Translations under genes and position numbers: made by a program | The notes under the pieces: generated by a model | The model's input: the letters and a program-made list of their open reading frames with translations, nothing else | The model's database searches: none | Told to the model about the DNA's origin: nothing | NCBI GenBank assembly: GCA_025765615.1 | Contig: JAIVFJ010000018.1 | Coordinates: forward strand, 477,124 to 541,123 | Direction of reading: 5' to 3' | From: Zopfochytrium polystomum | Taxonomy: Eukaryota > Chytridiomycota > Chytridiomycetes > Chytridiales > Chytridiaceae | Length of the DNA: 64,000 nt | Shown here: piece after piece, positions 43,970 to 54,800 of the stretch | Numbering within the stretch: position 1 is the first letter of the stretch | Layout: each line of letters starts with the position of its first letter

Positions 43970-46596
43970 TTATCGCTTTGCCTTTGTGGGTTCAATTTTA
44001 TCCACAATAACCCAAGTGTTCTTATACTGGATTCGCCCCACAAGTCCATGCAAGCACGACGACTCAACCAAATAAATGTCGCTCTGCTTGCGATATGAAG
44101 GCATTCCATGTGCATCAAGTGGCAGTAATAAATCATCACTGAGGCTTTTACCAAGTGCAGTTGAGAGAAGTTTTCCTCCAAGTAAAACATTTAAATGGTG
44201 TAATTGTTCACGTATTGTCAACCATATATCCAGATTCTTAAAGGGAAAGCGGCAGCTCTTGAAAAATTCCACAAGGTAGACACAGAACTCTTCCATGGTA
44301 AAGTTCCAATATGCCATCACTGGACCTGCGGCCCTTATACCATCACCAATATGAAGCAGGCTATGGATAGTGGTAAGGCATGTCTGAACTCTCCCTGGGT
44401 CCCCTTGGAAGTAGAGACTAAAGCAAAAGATTAGATTCTTCTTTCCATTCCCACTGATCTCAGCAGCTTACCGCTCATAAGTGTTAACCCAATCAACAAT
44501 CTCTTCTTCCAAATCTTCCACACAGCCACGTGTGAGAGCAATTTGCACACAATGCTTTGCAATGTTTGACAGCTGCAAAAAGTGCTCGTAGTGTCCACCC
44601 TCAGTATCCGGAAATTTGCCAAGAAGCACAACTGGCCCAATGTAATGGAGCCAAAAGGACCAAGTCTCCGCTTTCATAGGACTTTTTGCATCCAACAGAT
44701 TAGGAACTCGAGATCTGTGAAATGACAGTATGGTTGATCCAGCTGCAGCAGTCTCTTCCCAGACCTCCTTCCACACTGCAGGGGCGATGCGATAATTTCC
44801 TTTGCCCTCATTCAGTCCAAATGTTCCTCCCCAAAGCTTAACAAGTGTTTTGATAACGTTTTCATACACTAGATGCATGAAATCCAGAGGAAGTGACTGA
44901 GGAAACAAAAGCAATGGAATGAGGGACAACACTGGCATTCCTTTAATTCCAGATTCTTTTTCCAGTTTCACCACTTCTGCATTGGTAGTTGCTTGACACA
45001 GCTTTCGCGCAGTTGTCATAAATGACTTGTGTGTTCGCATGGGAAGTCATAGTACACAGTTCCAAAAGCTTGACGGTCAAGCGGGACATACAAAGTATTT
45101 GCTGATGAGTCTGGTGGTGAAACGCCTTGTACCTCACACCACCGACAAGGAGGTAGGCCATTGTGCCCTTTCATCTGTATGAGGGTTGCAACAGCAGGCA
45201 TGTCACCAAAGCAGAGAGTCAGATGTGCCTGAAGAGTAAAGTCCTCATTTGCAGGATAGTCTCTGCATTTCACCCCAACAGCCATTTTTGACAACTCCAC
45301 AACCAGAGGATAGAGGAAAGAATCAAATTCCTTTGGCTTGTTTGGACCTGGTATGGCCCCAACACACATCACATTGTTCAGATGCATTCGAATTTCCGGA
45401 GGCAGGTTGTATTTGAATATAATCAGTGGCCAGCAGGTTTGCTTTCGAGACTTGAAAGGGCCAAATCCATCAGTCGACATTCCAAGAGCAATATCGCAAG
45501 GACCATCAAAAAACTTGTGATCAAAAGTATGTCTTCCAATCTTCACAGCAGTTTGCAACAGACGCTGATAATTTTCTCCATCAAACACATCTACAACTGT
45601 GTTTGGATCAGCCTTGTATGTCGATCTATATGACATCAATTTGACCATGGCTTCAGATCTATACAGCCCACAGAGTCTTGGTATGAGTGGGAGAAACCGC
45701 CATTGCTTCTGGGCTGTCCCGTCCGAATTATACCGATTTTCTTGGCAAAATGGGCACTCTGTGACCTTTGCATAGTGTCCAGCAAAACACACACAGCAGT
45801 TTACACAGCAGTCATACAAAACTGGCTTCAGTTTTGAAAAATAGGCCAGCTTTCGCACTGCAGAATCAAATGATGGAATGTCTCCACCAATAATTGGTTT
45901 AAGCTCATTGAAAGCAGTATTAGTGATCCTGTTTTTCAATTTCCACAATAGAAGCTGCATTGATTTGATATCTGAGTCAGAGAGAGAAGGTACTGGGTGT
46001 TTGTAAGTACCATGATCTGGGTAATAGAATAACATACCATCTCCTTCCTGCCAGTCGTTTTCATTCTCCTTGGACTCATCAACATCATCATAATCACCAG
46101 AAGACATACACTTTATCTGCTTCAAAATTACTGCTGCTTACAGACCTGACTGATCAGAGGATATGTCTGACAGCATCTCTACATCATCTTCCAGTGGTTT
46201 GTCCCAGGAGAGAGTTCCCCGCGCAGCATTTTCAATCAAATGAACAACATCCTGAATCCCAGGTATTCCCTGAGGGGTTTCCTCAGAAGAACCTGAACGC
46301 ACATCTGGAGCCTCAACTGGGATCACATCTAACAGAATTGGATCCCTTTGCTCGTTCACAGGGACGCCAGAAACGTGAGCCTTTGGTCCAGATGCACCTT
46401 CAGTTCTTGTCTCAGGTTGAATCATCCATTGAAGCATTTCGTGTTGCGTGTGGGTATCAATGGCCGCTCTTAGAGATGCCTGAAGTATTCCATTCCTATG
46501 CTGCATTATTTGAGATGTCAAAAGTCTCTTTCGACAACCACAACGACATGGATACTTTTTTGTGGGCATTGTAATGATGTAGTTCTTTCTGTTCAA
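43970..46596 (-). pseudogene. Tnp2/CACTA-like transposase
   Basis: N-terminal exon 46138-46596 (MPTKKYPCRCGCRKRLLTSQ, a Cys-rich start usual for this family). After an intron, 46125-45016 carries the Tnp2 core: CDIALGMSTDGFGPFKSR, CWPLIIFKYNLPPEIRMH, GAIPGPNKPKEFDSFLYPL, LCFGDMPAVATLIQMKGH, PPCRWCEVQG. A one-base shift at about 45045 moves the frame to MRTHKSFMTTARKLCQ and LPLDFMHLVYENVIKTL, to 44471. A GTAAGC intron (44471-44420) follows, then IHSLLHIGDGIRAAGPVMAY, WNFTMEEFCVYLVEFFK and the stop at 43970. It would cut and paste a CACTA-type transposon. I found no CACTA terminal repeats, so element ends are unknown. The single frameshift makes it probably inactive. Confidence 0.8.
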
Positions 46597-47261
46597 CTTG
46601 TTTAGTTGTTGTTACAACGTAAACCATGGAATTTACACCGAACCTGCTTTCTGAGGTTTCTAATGAGCGGTCAACTGCGAATATGAGTTTGTTGATTAAA
46701 AGCTCAATGACAATAGATGACACTGCTTATCCAAGATCGTTGCTCTTTGCCGCCACCGTTGTGGTGCAGTTGTCCCGCTGCTGGTGTGATCTAAAGGAGC
46801 GGTGCGCGTGTGGACTTGTCAACTCAAAGATGATGAGAAAACTGATTTGCGTAAAAACCTTTGTTGTGGGACAAAGATGTGCGTACAAGTGAGGGAATGT
46901 GTGGCTCGTCCACCCCTGCAAGAGAGCAGCCACAGCATGAACAAAACAAGCACAAACACAGTAAGAACGTTGTCACGACTTTGAGTGGCAGTTGCTATAT
47001 GGGCTGCACAGTCCCAAACCCTCTCGCGTGCAGTTAACAGCCAGCTTTCTTCCTTCCCTCTCAGCGACTCCTTCCTCAGATGTCACAGCCACAGCAACAG
47101 CCGCCCCAACAGTCATGCCAGCGACGTTGAAATAAGCTGGTCAGGCGCAGCTTGGCAAATGGGGAGGTGCTGAGGAGCGCAGCGACATGTATCCTGCGAG
47201 CACTCGAACAGCGGCGCGGCTACGGAGGCGGCAGTGTGGATGACAGGACACATCTCTATAC
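46597..47261. other. Spacer without recognised gene
   Basis: Short open frames on both strands without domains; nothing else seen. Confidence 0.4.
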
Positions 47262-47837
47262 TCATTCCAGCGGCTGGAGCAGGTGGCTGGACAATCGATG
47301 GGGTCGGTAGACGCCACAACCCAGCAGGGTGGACTGGGAAGCGCTGCGGGTGCTGCTGGAGATGCTGCTGGTTACTTTAGGCAGGATGCCCCGGCCAGTA
47401 CAGCTGAGGCTGCTGGTGACCGTGGAAGACATGGATGCTAGGGACGACGCGATCCTCCTGCTGATAATGCTGCTTTTGAAGGCGAGATTGATGGTGCTCA
47501 CCTGAACCTGGCCGTCGTGCTGGCCGCCGGGGTTCATTCTGTTATGCTCGTTGGCGATGTGGGCGTCCTTCAAGGGGCGGCGATCGTAACTGGCCGGCAC
47601 GGGTTCGCCAGGGTTCGACCGATGGTGCTCATTGGAGATTCTGCCAGCGTTTGGGGGACGGCAATTGTGCTGGCCGCTGGTATTCAGCCGGTGGTGCTCG
47701 TTGGAAACCCTTCCGTCGTTCCAAGTGCGACCGTCGCCGTAGCCCGCGCACAGCGGGTTTCGGATCTGGTTCTCGCGTTGACGAAGGATTTGAACAGCAT
47801 AGAGGCCTGCATGGAGGCGGTAGGGAAGAGCTGGCAA
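47262..47837 (-). CDS. Hypothetical protein with three RISNEHHR-type repeats
   Basis: A 191-codon open frame. Residues 30-105 hold three imperfect units: GRVSNEHHRLNTSGQ, GRISNEHHRSNPGEP and AHIANEHNRMNPGGQ. The DNA repeat gives coding-looking frames on both strands, so the true strand is uncertain. No known domain. The C-terminal part is Ser-rich. Confidence 0.25.
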   Translation of the reverse strand: MPALPYRLHAGLYAVQILRQRENQIRNPLCAGYGDGRTWNDGRVSNEHHRLNTSGQHNCRPPNAGRISNEHHRSNPGEPVPASYDRRPLKDAHIANEHNRMNPGGQHDGQVQVSTINLAFKSSIISRRIASSLASMSSTVTSSLSCTGRGILPKVTSSISSSTRSASQSTLLGCGVYRPHRLSSHLLQPLE

Positions 47838-47982
47838 TCTTGGAATGGAGAAGGCGAAGGTGAAGAAGTGTAAGGGCGGATGGACGGGGGCGGGGAAGGG
47901 GGTTCCAATGAGAGACCTGGTGGCTGAGGCTGCAATTATGCAGGACGTCGTGCCTGGGCTGCTCCACCCTCGCTATTCGCCG

Positions 47983-48016
<34 letters not shown>

Positions 48017-48290
48017 CGTTGTTGTTGTTGTTGTTGTTGTTTTTGTTTTTGTTTGCGACCAACACCAAGCAAGTCCCGCCAGTTAGCGAGCGGAGGGGCC
48101 GCGAAACGAAAAACCTGGTCGGCGGCGGCGGCTGCGCTTCTTGAGATGGGGGGAGAGGGAGATCTCGATGATCCGCAACAGTAGGTCGTGTTGATTGATT
48201 GATTGATTGATTTGTTGGTTCCTCCCACTCTACCCATCACCCACCACACACACGATGGACACATCGCATCGCTGCATCGCTGGAATGAAA
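47838..48290. other. Spacer with poly(T) and GTT runs
   Basis: T-run at 47985-48016, then GTTGTTGTTG repeats and GATTGATTGATTGATTGATT at 48191-48210. No gene supported. Confidence 0.5.
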
Positions 48291-48293
48291 TTA

Positions 48294-49218
48294 ACCCCCT
48301 CGTCCTTCCTTCTATTACCTACCAATCCCCCCCCGCTACTTCGATTGGGGAATCGCCTCCTACTTCCACATTTCGCAAAACGATCTGTACAACATCAACA
48401 ACCGCATGACGTGCATCGGTCTCGGGTCGTGCGCCGGGTCGCCGCTCTGCGTCTGCACCGCCAACGTCAAGCCGTCGTCAGGCAACTCGACAAGCACGGC
48501 CGGTGGCTCGTCCGCCTGGGCGTCGGCGTCGGCTTCCGCCTCGGCTGGAGCGTCGACGGCAGGCGAAACGACCTCGGCGACCCAGGCGGACCCGACAACG
48601 TCCTCGACCGCGGAGCAGGCGGCGCTGACGCCGACGACGCCGACGCAGCAGCCCGTCACCAGCAACAGCTGCAACTCGTGCAGCCTGTCGACGAGCGGCT
48701 ACGGCGATGACTACGCTGGCGCGCACAACGCGATCCGAGGCGCCTACGGGCTCGGCGTGCTCTCGGCCGATGGCAACCTCGAGGCGTGGGTGAATCAGGC
48801 CATCTACCAGTACAACAGCGGCAGCCGCGACTGCGGCAACAATGGCCACGACGGCTCCGCGGCCGTCAAGGGCATGGGCGAAAACTTTTGGGTCGGCATG
48901 GGCCAGGACTCGGCGTACCGGAACCGAGTCAGCATGGCCGCCGCCGTCGACTCGTGGAACCAGGAGGCCGGAAACTACTTTGCCTGGTCCGGCCGCAGAT
49001 CCAACCCCAACGACGCCTGGGCCTACGCCACGTCCATCGGCCAGGAGGTCGGCCACTTTACCCAGATCGTGTGGAGCTCGACCACTCGCGTCGGCTGTGC
49101 GCGCCGACTCTGCATGTCGTCGGGCCAGTTCCCGTACGTCGTCATGATCGGGTGCCGGTACCAGGCTATTGGCAACATGTTTGGATCCAGCGGTCTCGAG
49201 AACCCGTTCTACTCATGA
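48294..49218 (+). CDS. LysM-CAP (SCP/PR-1-like) protein, N-terminus incomplete
   Basis: The annotated ATG at 48406 lies inside a LysM-like motif. In the same frame, open from 48294, the sequence reads DWGIASYFHISQNDLYNINN, then MTCIGLGSCAGSPLCVC. LysM binds chitin or peptidoglycan. A Ser/Thr/Ala-rich linker (residues 25-85 from the ATG) precedes a full CAP domain: YAGAHNAIRGAYGLGVL, GENFWVGMG, the CAP signature GHFTQIVWSSTTRVGCARR and CMSSGQFPYVVMIGCRY. CAP proteins are usually secreted and bind sterols or lipids. No signal peptide is visible; the first exon must lie upstream or be lost, and I see no AG acceptor between 48294 and 48345. Expression and export are therefore unclear. Confidence 0.75.
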
Positions 49219-51480
49219 AAAAAAAAACAGAAGAAAACAAAAGGCTTCGCTGGACGATCGGGGGTGTCGGCCGACCGGCCGGCCGGTAGGGTCAGCCCTG
49301 TCGTGCGCGATGCGCAAGTGTTTCAGTGACTTTGCTTTTTCTTGGTCTTCTTCTTTGACTTCTTCTTGTTCCCCCTCACCTCCCTCTAGATCCACAACCC
49401 CCAGCCTCTACGATGCTATTCTGGGTCTTTTTCTCTCTCTTTTTCTTTTCCCTGCTAATCGTCGAATGCGCTCTCTATTGTTTGGAAGGAGGGTGCGGGA
49501 GGGTAAGGTGTTAGCAAGGGCAAGACAATGGGATGTCAGAACTATGGGTTCCGTTTCCGGGAGGGGGGACTCGCCTCTCCCCTCTCCAACTTGGGTCCCC
49601 CGTTTTTTTTTAACCCTCGAAAAGTGATGCTCCTGTTATTTTTCTTTCTTCGTTTGTTTTTCTTTCCTCGATTTTTTGAGGAAAGCTATGGCCTTTCCCC
49701 CCTTCTCTCGTTCCCCTTTCATCGCCCTTTGTCGTTACCGACTTCTTCTTCCCCTCCCCTATTCCTTGCGTGTGCCCCCCGGTGGGATGGATGATGTACG
49801 CATGCCTCTAGTACTTTCGCCGCCTCTCCTCTCCCTCCCTTCGGTCGTCTTCCCCCCCTTTTTTTTCCCTTTTCTTTTCTTCCCCCCTCCTCCCCCAGAG
49901 TTTGCCGTAGATAGAGTTTGAATAAAAAAAGAGCAAACACGGACCCACCCACTTGTCCCCCCTCCCCCTCCAACCTCCACTCAACTCCCGAGCTTACGAA
50001 AATACCCCTTCCCTTTCAACCCCGCTCGCGCAAAGCCCCCCCACCCCTCAAAAACACACAGGATACCATCCGGCCTCGGGCTCCTTAAAATCCAACGCGC
50101 GCTTCGCGGCGTTTTTCTGTTTCTTCCTTCCTTTCCTTTCTTCTTGTTACACCCCATCGCAACTCGACTTTAGCAAAAGCCCCCTCACCCATTGCAAAAA
50201 AAGAAAAAAAAAAAAAAAAAAAAAAAAAAGGGCGGAACGTACCAGTGATACTTCGAAGTAAAAGTAACTCGAAATTGGATCAGCAATCGCAACGTTTCTG
50301 CCGTGTGATGGGTTTTCTGCGCGCGCTCGTGGGGTTCGGGTTAGGGGGGCAGGTTAGCCGGGTGGGAACTTTCCTCAGCGCCACACAATGCGCGAAGCAA
50401 TTAAATATGACAGGAATAGGGGAAGTTGAAGCTGAATGAAATCCGCCCATTTCTGTCCGTCGCCCTGGGTCCGTCTGTCCAGTCGAGGCGGGGCGAAGTC
50501 GGGGGCCTTCTCTCTCTCTCTCTCTCTCCTCTCTCTCTTTCGAGCGAGCGCGAAATGTGGGGCACGTGAGCGTGTTTGTGTGTGTGTGTGTGTGTGTGTC
50601 GGTGTGTGTGCAAATAAAGCATCTGCTCTTCACGGGCCGCCACACAGGAGGGCAGGCGGGTGTGGCAAGTAAAAAGCGGCGCACCCACAACAGCAACAAC
50701 AACGGCTCCGGGGTCGTGGACTGTCCAGCGATGCTCGACGCTGACCCCGCCGACACTGCCGACACCGAAGACGCCCTTCACTGATTCCCCTCTTCGACTG
50801 CCAAGCGGCAAGCGACGCAGGCGTGCCTGTGCCTGTAGGATGCTGATCGCGCGCAGTAGCCCACAGTGACGCTGAGTGAAAGCCAGACAACGAGAGCATG
50901 CGAAATGCGAAGCCCTTCCTCCGCCCAGTGTTTGTGTGTGTTTGTGTCTGGATGGAAAAAAAAATACAAGAGAAAACGACAAAAACAAGATTTTCGTCGA
51001 CAAGGTCAGTGAGAGTCGAGATTGATCCGATCGCAGCCCCGCCCCTCCCTCGCCCAGATCCATCCATCCATCCATCCAGCGATCGCCCTCCGCCCCACCC
51101 CGCATCCCTCCCTCCTTTTAGAGGCTCGCCGGCACCGTGGACACATCGCTCAGATGGATCAGGCGACGTCTGGATCAGGTCGGATAAGGACTGTCGCCGC
51201 AGTACGAAATTTTGTGCCCAACCAACTGCTGAGAGACAAACGACTTGCCGTCGATCCATGCATCCACCCACACAGCCGCCCTCCGACCCTCTCTCCCTGC
51301 AAGAGCACCAGACCACTCCAGACGCATCGATGCTCAGATGGATTCAACCATGAGGGCAACGACTTCGATACAACAACAACACAGTGAGCGAGCAAACGTC
51401 TGTCCCTTGTTTGAAGTCAACGCCACTAACCAGCTGACTGTACCGCACCCCTTTCAACAAACAGCATCCCCTCTCTTTGC
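49219..51480. other. Intergenic region upstream of WD40 receptor
   Basis: Pyrimidine-rich tracts (49330-49900), an A-run at 50206-50229, (CT)n at 50508-50538, (GT)n at 50574-50600 and CCATCCATCCATCCATCCA at 51060. Open frames here are compositional shadows. No domain is recognised. Confidence 0.45.
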
Positions 51481-51878
51481 AAGAATCGAGATTTCGTTCC
51501 TCGTTGACCAGGATCAACAGCGGTAAGCAATCTGGGGGCGGTGGGCCAATGTAATAATCAGCACTCATCTTTAATTGTTTCATTTGCTCTCCTATAAACT
51601 CTTGAACACCCAACGGTCCCATCAAATGAATATCTCAGGCTCACTCCCCACAACTGCACCCCCCTTTGCTCTCTTTTTCCCCTCGTTTTCTTGCACTAAT
51701 CAGGTTCTGGAAACTGACCAGCCAGCTCCTTCTAAACTAACACTGAGTGCTTCTGGAATCCCTCTGCCTCTATGAAAGTCTCCCTTCAAAAGCTCTTTCT
51801 CAAACATTTTTAATTCCTCCAAATCTAACATTCAAATCCTCTTTGCAGAGCCCTCACTGATTGTGCTTTCGTAGGAGA
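51481..51878 (+). promoter_or_regulatory. 5' leader of WD40 receptor with probable UTR intron
   Basis: A GTAAGC donor follows AGGATCAACAGCG at about 51523. Possible acceptors are CTCTTTGCAG (51848) and GCTTTCGTAG (51874) just before the ATG at 51879. The same layout is preserved in copy 1 (37454-37851). Confidence 0.4.
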
Positions 51879-54800
51879 ATGACCAGCCAAACAACTGCAT
51901 GGATTGTGGCATTTGTTTACAATGGCCTTGGAAGGAAGATCCACATTCCAACCAACACAGGTTTTGATGGCTTGCTTCAGCTTGTGGCTGCAAGGTTCCA
52001 GATCTCTCCTGCCATTGAGTTGGTGTACGTGGACTCTGCCACCAGCGATGCAATGGTCCTTGACACCAGTGATGATCTGCCCAGTCTGCTTTCTCAGAAT
52101 TACACGTGGAAAGTAAGGTCCTTCCTTTTTTTTGTCCTTGCTTCTCTCTTTGTTCCAGTGTGAATTGAACCTCACAAAATTCAAGGTGCTTGCTGTGAGC
52201 TCTGGTGCCACTGGAAATGTCGACCCTGCTGGCACAAGCAACCCAAGTGTAGTGGCTCCTCCTGCTGCTCCTGCTGCCCATGGTGCCCCTGCTGCCCCTG
52301 CTGCTCCTGCTGCTACTGCAGCTCCCACCATCGCTTTTGGTGGCCACTCAACTGTGGCAGCTACTGTTGGTGACAGCTACGATAAGAGTCTTCCACTGAA
52401 GAAAGGTGAGGAAACTAATTCAATTCGTTGCCTCAATGGCTCATGGCCCACTCTTTGGCTTGTTTTCTTGACTCTCCCAGATAAATGGATTGAGCTGATT
52501 CCAGATGACTGGGAATGCAAAAGCAGTGTTCAAAACCACCCCTTTTTCATCAGGTTTGTTCCTCATTGCGCTTCTCCCTGTGGCTTTCTCTCAAATCCTT
52601 GTCAGCTACCGGCAAGCGTCTGAGGCAGGTTTTGCGAGGAACCTGTTTGACAGAATGAAGATCACCCTGTTGGAAGCTTACACTGGATCTGTCCTCACTG
52701 AGGAGTCCAGGATGGCTGGAAGACATGCTTTTTGGGATGCAGAGTGCCTGGCCTATGCCCAGGATTGGGGAATCAACTTCATGTCTGGACTGTTTCACTC
52801 CTCAGTCATCATTCTCCTGTGTTCTGATGTGAGCATGGTCAGAATGCAAAAGGCTGACAAAGAGCCTGACAACTGCTTGTTAGAAGTGAGTTTGTTGTCC
52901 CCATTGGTATTCCCCTCTGACAAATGCGTCTAGTGGGAGCTTGCACTTCAGATGAAAAAAGAAAGAGGCCATGACATCCTTCCTGTTCTTCTTTCATGCC
53001 GAGATGAGGCAACCTTGGCAAATGGCAAAAAGGCAAAGGTCATGGTGGACTTCAGCACCTTTGATCTCAAGAAGTTTCCTGACCACCCCCATGCCCACCC
53101 TTTAAGTCCTGGCCTCCAATCTGTGTCTCAAACAATCAAGATGATTTTAGACCTGAATGGGCCAAAGGCAAATCCTGAGAATGATGTAATGAAGTGCGTG
53201 CCAAAACTTTTTTTATTATTTAAAATAACCTCTTTTATTACTTACACATGCCCTTCTTTTAACCTTCGCAGGATTGTGACTGAAGCCAGAGAAGTGTACA
53301 GTCGCCGTAAGGCTGAATTGAAAACTCCCAGTCCAAGCCAAGATATTTCACTTTCCAGATCTAGTTTGGCTGAATTGGCGAACTGGTTGTCTCCCCTGTC
53401 TGAATTCATGGATCTTGAGAGGGAGGCTCTCCTGAAGAATGTGCTTTCTGGATCCAGGGTGTGGCTGCTCGAGCGAGTGTTCAAGTTTCTTTCTCCAGAT
53501 GATCCCTCTGCTGCCAACGCCAACAGGGTGATGTGGTTGAAAGGTGTGGCTGGAGTGGGCAAGTCTGTGATGGCAGCCATGGTCTCCAGGGAGCTGCAGG
53601 CGCAGGGAATGCTTGGGGGCTTGTTCTTTTGCAAGCATGATGATGATCGTCGCAGCAGCGCTCGGAACCTGGTCTTGACTCTTGTGTTTGGTCTTGCAAA
53701 GTTCAGTCTTCAGTATGGAGAGATTCTGCTTCAAGTCAAGCGAGATAATCCAGATATTCTGTCCAGATCTGTGTTTGAGATGATGAAAGTATTGCTTGTT
53801 CAGCCTTTGGAGAAGGTTGTTGAAAGCAAGAAGCTGAATGTACCTGTGGTCCTGGTTGTGGATGCCCTGGATGAGTGTGGAGCCATTGGAAAGAGGAATG
53901 AGATTCTTGCAGTCTTTCAGGAACTGAACAGGCTGCTTCCTGATAATGTGAAGATGCTGGTGACTGGGCGCCCTGAAGCAGATGTTGTGAAAGCCTTTGA
54001 GAAGATCTCTTTTGAGGAGATTGAGCCAACTGCAGAGGAGAACATCCAAGACCAGATTGAGTTCACAAGAAATTTCCTCTGGTCATCAAATGCTGAGCAA
54101 TCTGTTGTTGATGAGGGATCTGAGATTCTGGTGTCAAAGTCTGCTGGAATTTTTGTCTGGCTTGTGACTGCTTGCACTTATTTGCGGAAATTAGAGACTG
54201 AAGAAATCACTCTTGAGCAAATTAAAGACCTTACTGAGGGTGACAAGATGGATGGAAGCATTGACTTGATGTATGACAGAATATTCAATGGCATCCTCCA
54301 GTCGATCAAAGCGAGTTCTATGGAAAATCTTCTCTGTGCTGTGTTGTCCATCATTGTTCTTGCCTATGAACCTCTGACTGCATCAGCCATTGTTTCTCTG
54401 CTGGACAAGGAGAAACCTGAAAATGTGATGAGGTGCATCCGGATGCTTGATCCTATCCTTGTGCTCGATGGTTCCACCAAGAAGATTAAGATTTTCCACA
54501 AATCTGTTAAGGACTACCTGATAACTCCTGAAAGATGCAGGTTGTCTCTTCACATTGACTCAAAAAGTAGCCACTCTGAATTTGCAACACTGTGCATCAG
54601 TGCAATGGACAAGAACCTGAAATTTAATATGTGCAAACTGCCATTCTCAGAATTCCATTCTGAGATTCCTGATTTTGATAAGAAAGTGCAGAAAGGAATC
54701 CCTGAGCATGTCAAATATTCAGTAAAGCACTTCTGGGAGCACTGCTTTGACTCAGGAGCCAATGGGCTACCCAAAAACAGATCAAGTAATGAGAAGAATG

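Noticed and set aside
47985..48016. Poly(T) as the tail of another LINE
   Set aside because: No element body or target duplication is recognisable beside it.
53194..53271. Reading straight through 53194-53271 as coding in the WD40 receptor
   Set aside because: The A/T-rich insert (LFLLFKITSFITY) interrupts the protein; the GTGCGT donor and CGCAG acceptor restore a sensible frame and the total length becomes divisible by three.
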